From contig NZ_PVNL01000071.1 of assembly GCF_002994635.1 (NCBI RefSeq), positions 1-35,079 on the forward strand: a stretch of 35,079 bases of DNA. The letters run 5' to 3'. The stretch is from Enhygromyxa salina (lineage in GTDB: Bacteria; Myxococcota_A; Polyangia; Nannocystales; Nannocystaceae). A program made the translations under genes and the position numbers. Shown piece by piece: positions 28,243 through 35,079 of this stretch (positions are counted from its first letter, which is position 1; every line of letters starts with the position of its first letter). A model generated the notes under the pieces. That model saw only the letters and a program-made list of their open reading frames with translations. It did no database searches and was not told the DNA's origin.

Positions 28243-29769
28243 CTAGAAGAACCCCATCGGGTTCTCGTCGTAGCTCACCAGCAGGTTTTTGACGTTCTGA
28301 TAGTGCCCGAGCATCATCTTGTGATTCTCGCGTCCGACACCGGATTGCTTGTACCCACCAAAGGCCGCATGCGCGGGGTAGAGGTGGTAGCAATTGGTCC
28401 ATACCCGCCCGGCCTCGATCGCGCGACCGGCCCTGAATGCGGTGTGCATGTTGCGGGTCCAGACCCCGGCGCCGAGCCCGTAGAGGGTGTCGTTGGCGAT
28501 CTTGATGGCGTCGTCGTAGTCCTCGAAGCTGGTACACGAGACGACCGGGCCGAAGATCTCCTCTTGGAAGACGCGCATGGCGTTGTCACCGGAGAAGATC
28601 GTGGGCTGCATGTACCAGCCCTTGGCCAGCGGCCCGCCGAGCTCGGCCCGGGCACCACCGAGCAGCACCTTGGCGCCCTCCTGCTTGCCGATCTCCACGT
28701 AGCGCAGGATCTTCTCGAGTTGATCGTTGGACGCCTGCGCGCCGACGGTGGTCTCGGTGTCGAGCGGGTTGCCGGGCTGCGACTTTTGCTTGGCGCGCTC
28801 GACCGCCATCTCCATGAATTGCGAGAAGATGCTCTTTTGAATCAGCGCGCGCGACGGGCACGTGCAGACCTCACCTTGGTTGAGCGCGAACATGCCGAAG
28901 CCCTCGAGGCTCTTTTGGCGAAACGCGTCATCCTGGTCGAGCACGTCCGCAAAAAACAGGTTGGGGCTCTTGCCGCCGAGCTCGAGCGTGACCGGGATGA
29001 TGTTCTCCGACGCGTACTGCATGATCAGCCGGCCGGTGGTGGTCTCGCCCGTGAACGCGATCTTGGCCACGCGGTCGCTCGACGCGAGCGGCTTGCCGGC
29101 CTCGAAGCCAAACCCCTGGACAATGTTGAGCACACCTGGGGGCAGCAGATCCCCGACCAGCTCCATCAACACGCAGATGCTGGCGGGGGTCTGCTCGGCG
29201 GGCTTGAGGACCACGGCGTTGCCGGCCGCGAGCGCGGGCGCTAGCTTCCACACGGCCATCAAGATCGGGAAGTTCCAGGGGATGATCTGGCCGACGACGC
29301 CGAGCGGCTCATGCAGGTGATACGCGACGGTGTTGGCGTCGATCTCGGCCATCGAGCCCTCTTGCGCACGAATGCACCCGGCGAAGTAGCGGAAGTGGTC
29401 GATCGCGAGGGGCAGATCCGCGGCCAGGGTCTCGCGCACGGGCTTGCCGTTGTCCCACGCCTCGGCGACGGCGAGCATCTCGATGTTGGCCTCCATGCGA
29501 TCGGCGATCTTGTTGAGGATCAGCGCTCGCTCAGCGACGCTGGTCTTGCCCCAGGCGGACTTGGCCGCGTGCGCAGCGTCGAGCGCGAGCTCGATGTCCT
29601 CGGCGCTCGAGCGGGCGATCTCGCAGAAGGACTCGCCCGTGACCGGCGATGGGTTCTCGAAGTACTGGCCCTTGCGTGGCTCGGTCCACTCGCCGCCGAT
29701 GTAGTTGAGATAGCGCGACGCGAACTTGACGTTGGCGCCGTCGGTGTTGGGGAATTTGTAGATGGTCAT
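28243..29769 (-). CDS. NAD-dependent aldehyde dehydrogenase (AcoD/ExaC type)
   Basis: The 508-residue enzyme oxidises an aldehyde, probably acetaldehyde, to the acid with NAD. The family motifs are present: IIPWNFP (cofactor site), FTGETTTGR, LELGGKSPN with the general base E263, and NQGEVCTCPSR with the catalytic cysteine C302 (followed by C304). The N-terminus MTIYKFPN and the C-terminus GHYQNVKNLLVSYDENPMGFF are typical of the AcoD/ExaC group, and the DUF779 gene behind it confirms this. The ATG at 29769 follows a GAGAGGAA Shine-Dalgarno; the frame is open to 30042 but without similarity. The 400 bp upstream are shared with the divergent vgrG gene. Confidence 0.95.
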   Translation of the reverse strand: MTIYKFPNTDGANVKFASRYLNYIGGEWTEPRKGQYFENPSPVTGESFCEIARSSAEDIELALDAAHAAKSAWGKTSVAERALILNKIADRMEANIEMLAVAEAWDNGKPVRETLAADLPLAIDHFRYFAGCIRAQEGSMAEIDANTVAYHLHEPLGVVGQIIPWNFPILMAVWKLAPALAAGNAVVLKPAEQTPASICVLMELVGDLLPPGVLNIVQGFGFEAGKPLASSDRVAKIAFTGETTTGRLIMQYASENIIPVTLELGGKSPNLFFADVLDQDDAFRQKSLEGFGMFALNQGEVCTCPSRALIQKSIFSQFMEMAVERAKQKSQPGNPLDTETTVGAQASNDQLEKILRYVEIGKQEGAKVLLGGARAELGGPLAKGWYMQPTIFSGDNAMRVFQEEIFGPVVSCTSFEDYDDAIKIANDTLYGLGAGVWTRNMHTAFRAGRAIEAGRVWTNCYHLYPAHAAFGGYKQSGVGRENHKMMLGHYQNVKNLLVSYDENPMGFF

Positions 29770-29892
29770 GGGGTTCCTCTCGGTGATAGGATGATTGCCC
29801 AGATCGCTGCGCGGTTGGGCACAGTCGCGAAGCTTGCCGCTACGCGCCCGTGATCGCGGTCGCGTGGCTTGGTGAAGATCGCCTGCCGATAC

Positions 29893-29956
29893 ACACGCCG
29901 AAATTGGGAGGCGCGACATTCGCGCTTCCGGCGGCCCCGTATCGGATGTCCTTCCC
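29893..29956 (+). repeat. Copy B of a 65-bp repeated element
   Basis: This is the second copy of the element at 26223-26288. Here the middle block reads GGCGCGACATTCGC, which has the GG-N10-GC spacing of a sigma-54 -24/-12 promoter and matches most of the consensus TGGCACG-N4-TTGC apart from a G at the A and a C at the second T. It lies 220 bp upstream of vgrG in the same direction, and 124 bp upstream of the divergent dehydrogenase. Confidence 0.5.
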
Positions 29957-30153
29957 CCAGGCTCAAACAGTTCGTTGAGGTCCTGGGCTTTCAGCGGCTT
30001 GGCTCGAAGAGACCCTCGAAGCCGTGTGCGAGTGCAGCTCAATCGTCATCGCCGGGTGGAAGCTCGACGAATGGGGAGCGTGGGCCAGCCGCTCTCGGAT
30101 CGCACCCTCCTTGAAGCTGGCCAGCATGATCCGTAAGCACAGCGCTCGCATAC

Positions 30154-30169
30154 CGGGTACTGTTACCCG
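30154..30169. promoter_or_regulatory. Palindrome just before vgrG
   Basis: CGGGTA and TACCCG flank a 4-base spacer, six bases before the vgrG start codon. The position would suit an operator or a translation-controlling hairpin. No Shine-Dalgarno is visible between it and the ATG. Confidence 0.35.
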
Positions 30170-30175
30170 CGCGCC

Positions 30176-33100
30176 ATGGCAGACGACACACAACCGAGCG
30201 ACCCGGACACCCTCAACCCCGTCGTCGCCGAGCTGTGGTTTCCGCGCGGCCCCGCGATCAATGTGCGTGTACGACGGGTCTCGGGTCGAGAACGCCTGTC
30301 GGGACCGTACGAGTTCGAGGTCGACTTCTCGCTCGACGCCGGGACCCGTGATCTCGAGCAGCTCTTGGGCGCCGAGTGTGAGCTCGTATTGGACCGCAGC
30401 GGGCTCAGCAGGCATGTGTATGGGATCGTGAGTCGTGTCGAGTTCGCTCTCGAGGCCGACGCCGACGCGCGCGCTGGTGACGAGGGCGCACGCGTGGCGG
30501 TGGCACCCGCGTTCGCGCTGCTCGACCACGACCTCGACACGCGCTTCTTCTCGGGCATGAGCGTCATCGATATCCTCGCCAAGCTCCTCATCCCTGGTTT
30601 GCGCGAGTATCGACGCGAGCTTGACGTCGTGTCTCACATTGTCCGCGAGTACCCACGCCGCGACTACTGTGTTCAGTTCCGGGAGTCCACGCTCGCGTTC
30701 TGCGAGCGGATCATGCAGGAGGAGGGGATCGGCTACTTCTTCATCGCGGATATCGAGGGCGAGCGTGAGCGTATCGTCTTGTTCGACAACAACGACGACT
30801 GTTCTCACGTCGAGCTACTGGTCCCCGAGCCGATCCCGATCGTTCGTGACCGACCCGAAGCGCGCGATCGCGAGTCACTGCAACAGCTCGACTGGCTCGC
30901 GCGGGGTATTCCCAACCGTGTCCTCGCCCGCGCCTACAACCTCAAGAATCCCGCTCGCATCGAGGAGGCGGCAGCCCAGACCGAGGCCAAGGTCATGCGC
31001 GAGGTCGTGCTCGAGGGCGAGCGCCGGCACATCATCGACGACCCGATCGACGATCCGGACGCAAGCAGCTTCGACGGGGTCGACCTCGAGCAGTGCCAAC
31101 GCGCCGCGTCGCTCGGCTTTGAACGCTTTGGTGTAGAAGCAGGCACCGGGCGCGGCCGCGGCAACGCGATCGGTTTTCGGCCGGGCGCCGTCTTCGACCT
31201 CGGTGAGGGCGCGCAGGATCCTCGATACAGCTCGGCATTCCTGCTCACGAGCGTCGACCACGAGATCCTCGGCGACGATGGTGAGGACGCTCGTGGCTTT
31301 CGCTACGAGAACCGCTTCTTGTGCATTCCGCACACGCAGCCGTTCCGGCCGCCGCGCTCGCGTCCCCGGCCGTCTGTGCAAGGGGTGCTCACCGGCCTCG
31401 TGGTCGGCCCAGAAGCCGACGAGGTCCACACCGACACGCTGGGCCGCGTGCGCGTTCGGTTCCACACCGATCGCCACAGCAAAGCCCACGAATCGAGCAC
31501 GTGTTGGGTTCGTGTCGCGCAGGTGTGGGCCGGCCAAGGCTACGGGGCCATGGTCATTCCTCGGGTCGGGATGGAGGTCGTTGTCGCGTTCGTCGATGGC
31601 AACCCGGACTGTCCGATCGTCACGGGCTGTGTCTACAATGGGGCCCAGCAGCCGCCCTATTCATTGCCGGGTGAGCTGACCAAGACAACCTTCAAGTCGT
31701 CGTCTTCACCCGCGGGCGACGGCTTTAACGAGCTTCGACTCGAGGATGCGAAGGGCGCCGAGCAGATCTTTGTGCATGGACAACGACGCATGGACGTGCG
31801 CGTTCGCGGGCCGCTGTTCGAGACCACGGGTGGCAACCGCGAGGAGGTCGTCGGCGGCGGAGCCGGCGAGGATGCCCACGGAGATCACAACACCCTGGTG
31901 CACGGGGACGTCAACCACCACGTGATGGGGTCCTCATACGTGAACGTTGACGGGGCACAGTACACCTGCGTCGGCGGCGGCGTGACCGAGGAAATCAAGA
32001 ACGATCGCGTCGTGGCGGTCGGTGAGCTCAGCCGGCTGAGTGCGCGGAATATCGAGCTGGAGACCGCAGAGCTGATCTCGCTCCGGGCCAATGACTTCGC
32101 GGCCCGGGCGAGCGCCGGCATCACCATGCTGGGCCACAGGAGGATCGCATTCGAGAGCGACGACACCGTCGAGATCAAGGTCGGTGAGAGCTTCATCTCG
32201 CTCACCCCGCATGGCATCAGCATTTCCGGCGATATAGTTCGGATCAACAGTGGCGGGGCCGCGAAAGACATATCCCGGTTGGAGATTTCGGCCGAGCCGC
32301 GCCCGATGTACGATGCATGGGACGCGCTGCCCGCAGACGACGGCAAGCCCGGACGCAAGCGGGGCGGCGGTCGTGGAGCCGCGCGTGGCGGAGGGCGAGA
32401 ACGAACGCCGCGAGGCCTCGAACCGGACCATCGCGCGCCGCCCCCCTCGGACGAACACCACAGGCGCAAAGATGCCGAAGATCACACCGACGCGCTCATC
32501 CACGGGGAGGGGACGCTCAACAGCCTCGAGTGGCTAGACGTAGAAGCCTGGTGTGGAGAGAGCCCTCGCCTGGTCATCGAAGCCGAGCACGCTTCACCAG
32601 GCGCCCGCGCAGGTCTGCGGATCCGCGACGCGATGGATGGGTCTTCCCTCCTCGAGGGCATTGGGTACGACGTCCGAGACTCGACCCAGTCGGTGGAAAT
32701 CTACGACATCCTTCCACGCACGGTCGGCGGCGGCAAGCTCGAGAAGGACCGCCTGCTCCACGCCAATTCCCTCGGGCGGCGTACGCCTGCCCCGCTGCGC
32801 TTTCGGTTCTTGAGTGACCTCCCAGCATCGGTACACTCGATTCATCATCAACCGTGGCGGCTCTCTGTGTCTGACCACGTGGTCAAATTCAGCGGTACAA
32901 TCTCCTACGTTCGCGCGTGGATGCACAGCATCATCAACCTGTCGGGCCACGTACCCAGCGCTACGCCGGGTCGAATCGAGGCCACGTTTCGGGGAACAAC
33001 GAACTGGTGGTACGCCAAAGAGATCAGCAATGAAAATTGGCGATTTTGGAACGGCGCCGACTGGCTCGAAGTTCCGAAGTTGTGGGAGAATCCGCACGGA

Positions 33101-33688
33101 GTGAACCGCACGGGTATCGCTGTGTGGCGAGAACCGCATGGGACAATCGCCACGCAAGTGGGCCGCCTTCCGTGGCCAGACCCGCTGCCGACCGAGCAGC
33201 GGCCGGACGCCGAGGTCCGCGAGGTTATCAAAAAATGGGAGCGAGATATTCGCACGATGTGGTCTCGCAAACACCAGATCGTGCGCGTCGAATGCGGGAG
33301 TCCATTCGAGCCTGGATGCTGCCGCCTCGACGTCGACTTCGATGTCGAATTCGTCGAAAAACAATTCCTTAACGAACATGCCATTGTCGTCGCCGACAAC
33401 TTTGCCCGCGCCAACTCCCATGCGTGGCCTCTCGATGAGTCGAGCACTACGGCAGCACACGAGTTCGGCCACCTCATGGGCAACCCAGACGAATATATCG
33501 GCGCGACCCGCATCGACCGCACGCTGAACGAAGACCACGCGGTCAACGGCATCGACGAAGCCTCGCTCATGGGTAGCGGAAATATCGTCCGGCTGCGCCA
33601 CTACAACCCCGTCTGCCACGTTCTCTCCAAGGCCGTCGCCCAGCAGCTCGGCAAACACTGGACCTTCAAGCCAGCCGTCAAGCCATGA
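30176..33688 (+). CDS. vgrG: Type VI secretion VgrG with C-terminal metzincin-like protease domain
   Basis: The 1170-residue protein is an effector-carrying (evolved) VgrG, the spike tip of the type VI secretion system. Residues 1-400 are the gp27-like part (LSGPYEFEVDFSL, FRESTLAFCERIMQEEGIGYFF), and about 400-500 the OB-fold gp5-like part (DTLGRVRVRFHTDR, GYGAMVIPRVGMEVVVAF). A repeat-like spike follows to about 710. A basic, Pro-rich linker (about 724-775, RKRGGGRGAARGGG) leads to the cargo. Its end has the metzincin zinc motif HEFGHLMGNPD (H1095, H1099, D1105; catalytic E1096) and a candidate Met-turn ASLMGSG. VgrG2b of Pseudomonas aeruginosa is a known VgrG with a C-terminal metallopeptidase, so the arrangement has precedent. 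No other secretion genes are in the window. The next gene overlaps its stop (ATGA). Confidence 0.93.
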   Translation: MADDTQPSDPDTLNPVVAELWFPRGPAINVRVRRVSGRERLSGPYEFEVDFSLDAGTRDLEQLLGAECELVLDRSGLSRHVYGIVSRVEFALEADADARAGDEGARVAVAPAFALLDHDLDTRFFSGMSVIDILAKLLIPGLREYRRELDVVSHIVREYPRRDYCVQFRESTLAFCERIMQEEGIGYFFIADIEGERERIVLFDNNDDCSHVELLVPEPIPIVRDRPEARDRESLQQLDWLARGIPNRVLARAYNLKNPARIEEAAAQTEAKVMREVVLEGERRHIIDDPIDDPDASSFDGVDLEQCQRAASLGFERFGVEAGTGRGRGNAIGFRPGAVFDLGEGAQDPRYSSAFLLTSVDHEILGDDGEDARGFRYENRFLCIPHTQPFRPPRSRPRPSVQGVLTGLVVGPEADEVHTDTLGRVRVRFHTDRHSKAHESSTCWVRVAQVWAGQGYGAMVIPRVGMEVVVAFVDGNPDCPIVTGCVYNGAQQPPYSLPGELTKTTFKSSSSPAGDGFNELRLEDAKGAEQIFVHGQRRMDVRVRGPLFETTGGNREEVVGGGAGEDAHGDHNTLVHGDVNHHVMGSSYVNVDGAQYTCVGGGVTEEIKNDRVVAVGELSRLSARNIELETAELISLRANDFAARASAGITMLGHRRIAFESDDTVEIKVGESFISLTPHGISISGDIVRINSGGAAKDISRLEISAEPRPMYDAWDALPADDGKPGRKRGGGRGAARGGGRERTPRGLEPDHRAPPPSDEHHRRKDAEDHTDALIHGEGTLNSLEWLDVEAWCGESPRLVIEAEHASPGARAGLRIRDAMDGSSLLEGIGYDVRDSTQSVEIYDILPRTVGGGKLEKDRLLHANSLGRRTPAPLRFRFLSDLPASVHSIHHQPWRLSVSDHVVKFSGTISYVRAWMHSIINLSGHVPSATPGRIEATFRGTTNWWYAKEISNENWRFWNGADWLEVPKLWENPHGVNRTGIAVWREPHGTIATQVGRLPWPDPLPTEQRPDAEVREVIKKWERDIRTMWSRKHQIVRVECGSPFEPGCCRLDVDFDVEFVEKQFLNEHAIVVADNFARANSHAWPLDESSTTAAHEFGHLMGNPDEYIGATRIDRTLNEDHAVNGIDEASLMGSGNIVRLRHYNPVCHVLSKAVAQQLGKHWTFKPAVKP

Positions 33689-34701
33689 CCGACGAACCGA
33701 TCCCCTTTCAACTCGACCTCACGACCACCAACGGCCGCCAGGTCGCCAGCGCCGCCAACATCGACGACTGCTTCGAACTGCGAGAGTGGACCACCTGGCT
33801 CCGAGTCCGCAGCGAGGTTTCGGGCTACGTGCCCCCTGCGCTCGCGCCTGGCGATGAGGACGTCACCAGCTACGTACCCCCGGTGTTCGAGCGCGACGGC
33901 CTCGCGGTCCTGGTCGTCACTCGCTCGTTCGAGGACCTCACCGGCTCGACGATTGGACTGTTCTACTTGCGCCTCGACGGCGGCGCCCTCGACACGATCC
34001 GCGCAACGGTTGAACAGACGCCGTGGGTCGACCTGCCTGATCCAACTGGCGGCGCCCGCGAGGCACCTACGGTCCGCCTTCACTACGCCGGCCAGGACTT
34101 CGTGGTGCAGCGGGCGTTCAACGCGGCGTGCGGGAGCTTCCTTGAAGCTATCGACCCGCTGTGGCGGCTGCTCCTCGGCCACAGCAACCGCGTGTTCAAG
34201 CACGCCTGCGCGGCGCTTCGGCTGAGCTCGAGCGCTACGCAGAGCCCGGAACACCCAGGGTCCTGGGAGCTCACCATCACGCTGCGCAATCTCGGGCGAG
34301 ATCCTGTCGTGTTGACCGACCCGCGGGTCCCGAGCACCGACGACGCCGGGGCACGGCTGAGCGTGCGATTTGGCGTCGCGCCGGACGACGAGTCTTGGCC
34401 TGTGCTCAACACAACCCCAGTGCTGACGCCCAGCCTCCCGAATGACGCCCCGCACGTCGTCACGCTCGCGTCGCGCCGGGGACTCGTGCTCGTGATCCCC
34501 TGGCGGCCGCCTGGTCCCGGGCGCTACTGTATCCTGGTTACGTGGCAGGACTATCGCGGACCGTTAGATGCCGCGCCGGGGCAGATACCTTTCATGCCGC
34601 TGCCCTCGTCTGGGCCGCCCTACGTTGGCTCGGGACCCTACCCGATCCGCGGGGCGCTGTCTGGTCGCGTGGTCGTCGATGTGCCGTCACCCGCGAAGTG
34701 A
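33685..34701 (+). CDS. Hypothetical partner of the VgrG effector (possible immunity or adaptor)
   Basis: The 338-residue protein is not recognised. It overlaps the vgrG stop by four bases (ATGA), so it is coupled to it. It has no signal peptide and no membrane helix. The second half looks like a beta-sandwich (SWELTITLRNLGRDPVVLTD, LVLVIPWRPPGPGRYCILV), similar in rhythm to CARDB or Ig-like domains. Position argues for an immunity protein or a loading chaperone. Against immunity: the protease would be expected to act in the target's periplasm, where a protein without export signal could not protect. It is not a DUF4123 or DUF2169 adaptor as far as I can see. Confidence 0.65.
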   Translation: MTDEPIPFQLDLTTTNGRQVASAANIDDCFELREWTTWLRVRSEVSGYVPPALAPGDEDVTSYVPPVFERDGLAVLVVTRSFEDLTGSTIGLFYLRLDGGALDTIRATVEQTPWVDLPDPTGGAREAPTVRLHYAGQDFVVQRAFNAACGSFLEAIDPLWRLLLGHSNRVFKHACAALRLSSSATQSPEHPGSWELTITLRNLGRDPVVLTDPRVPSTDDAGARLSVRFGVAPDDESWPVLNTTPVLTPSLPNDAPHVVTLASRRGLVLVIPWRPPGPGRYCILVTWQDYRGPLDAAPGQIPFMPLPSSGPPYVGSGPYPIRGALSGRVVVDVPSPAK

Positions 34702-34717
34702 CCGTCGCCACAAATCA

Positions 34718-35079
34718 TCAACGGAAGCGGTGCCCGCAACCGCTTGTACCTTTGCCGCGCTTCGAGGCGCCCAGCCACATGTCTCGAAGCACGAGGGTGT
34801 CTCCGTCGATCTCATAGGTGCCGCTTGGGTCGACGTCGTTCGGAACGTAGTTACCGTTCAGACCCTCGAGCGTGAGGGTCTTGCGTTCATCATCCACTGT
34901 GTACTTGCCGATGTAGTCGACGTAGCTCTCGAACGGGCGCCACGTCAGCTCAAACGAGCGGATCGAGATGTGGAAGTCTCGGATCGGATCTTCAGGGACG
35001 AATTCCGGCCCCCCGTCGCATGGGAAGCGCCCGACTTCGTGCCAGTAGCCGACGACGGGGGACACGGGGGGTTCAGGGG
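34718..35079 (-). CDS. Secreted or lipoprotein-type protein, lipocalin-like (partial)
   Basis: The minus-strand frame is open to the right edge, so the N-terminus is missing. The last 120 residues read PEPPVSPVVGYWHEVGRF, DIGKYTVDDERKTLTLEG-like strands, and GTYEIDGDTLVLRDMW, ending SGCGHRFR. The (W)GYW...GTYxIxGDTL pattern suggests a small beta-barrel of the kind found in lipocalin-like lipoproteins, and the PEPP segment looks like the linker that follows a lipobox in other lipoproteins of this window. It converges with the VgrG partner gene, 16 bases apart. The function is unknown. Confidence 0.65.
   Translation of the reverse strand, partial: PEPPVSPVVGYWHEVGRFPCDGGPEFVPEDPIRDFHISIRSFELTWRPFESYVDYIGKYTVDDERKTLTLEGLNGNYVPNDVDPSGTYEIDGDTLVLRDMWLGASKRGKGTSGCGHRFR

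Larger units (their letters stand above)
29770..30175. other. Divergent intergenic region between aldehyde dehydrogenase and vgrG
   Basis: These 406 bases hold the ribosome site of the dehydrogenase (next to 29770), copy B of the 65-bp element (29893-29956) and a palindrome next to the vgrG start. A minus-strand frame of 62 residues (about 30150-29963, starting MRALCLRIMLASFKEGAIRE) is open, but I see no sign that it is translated. Confidence 0.6.

Noticed and set aside
29963..30150. 62-residue minus-strand frame before the aldehyde dehydrogenase
   Set aside because: No ribosome site and no similarity; it overlaps the likely promoter region of vgrG.

Overview
The window looks like a piece of a myxobacterial chromosome, most likely suborder Nannocystineae (Nannocystaceae such as Nannocystis, Plesiocystis or Enhygromyxa). 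The reasons are the very high GC, the many lipoproteins with GDGDGD, GEPGEP, EPEPEP or TDDPTDDP linkers behind the lipobox, the CGDGVVxxGEECDDG cysteine-rich repeats, a lipoprotein copper type II monooxygenase and a CotH-like lipoprotein. The assignment is inferred from style of gene content; no rRNA or tRNA gene was seen.

Layout. 1-3.75 kb: the start of a Cys-rich-repeat lipoprotein running off the left edge, a lysine 2,3-aminomutase-type radical SAM enzyme, and a short family A DNA polymerase with a degenerate proofreading domain. 3.75-5.94 kb: a two-gene operon of a Schlafen AlbA_2/HATPase_c_4 protein and a ParA-like ATPase. 6.06-10.75 kb: copper monooxygenase-cytochrome fusion lipoprotein, trpS, a GNAT acetyltransferase, a decayed AraC regulator and a pirin. 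10.7-13.85 kb: two acyl-CoA dehydrogenase subunits and a DUF2071 protein. 13.95-17.33 kb: two lipoproteins, one ferritin-like and one CotH-like. 17.35-20.09 kb: an Lhr-type helicase fused to an RNase D-like exonuclease.

From 20.1 kb on the sequence becomes accessory. It holds decayed gene remnants, a small translationally coupled pair (20.67-21.40 kb), a lipoprotein with all main catalytic residues of peptidyl-hydroxyglycine amidating lyase (PAL), broken pieces of further genes, and a 657-residue Cys-rich / P-domain / YWTD-propeller lipoprotein. Then comes a less GC-rich, overlapping GTPase + two-transmembrane gene pair (26.38-27.73 kb), a DUF779-aldehyde dehydrogenase operon, and a type VI secretion VgrG whose C-terminal extension is a metzincin-like protease, with an overlapping partner gene. 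A lipoprotein-like gene runs off the right edge.

The most interesting points are: the PHM-like copper monooxygenase and the PAL-like lyase in one window (the two halves of animal peptide amidation, although the PHM-like protein lacks the peptide-binding residues); the Lhr-RNase D fusion; the GTPase/2-TM and AlbA_2/ParA pairs as possible conflict or signalling modules; the VgrG-metzincin effector; and a roughly 65-bp element present once upstream of the GTPase pair and once upstream of vgrG, in the same orientation.
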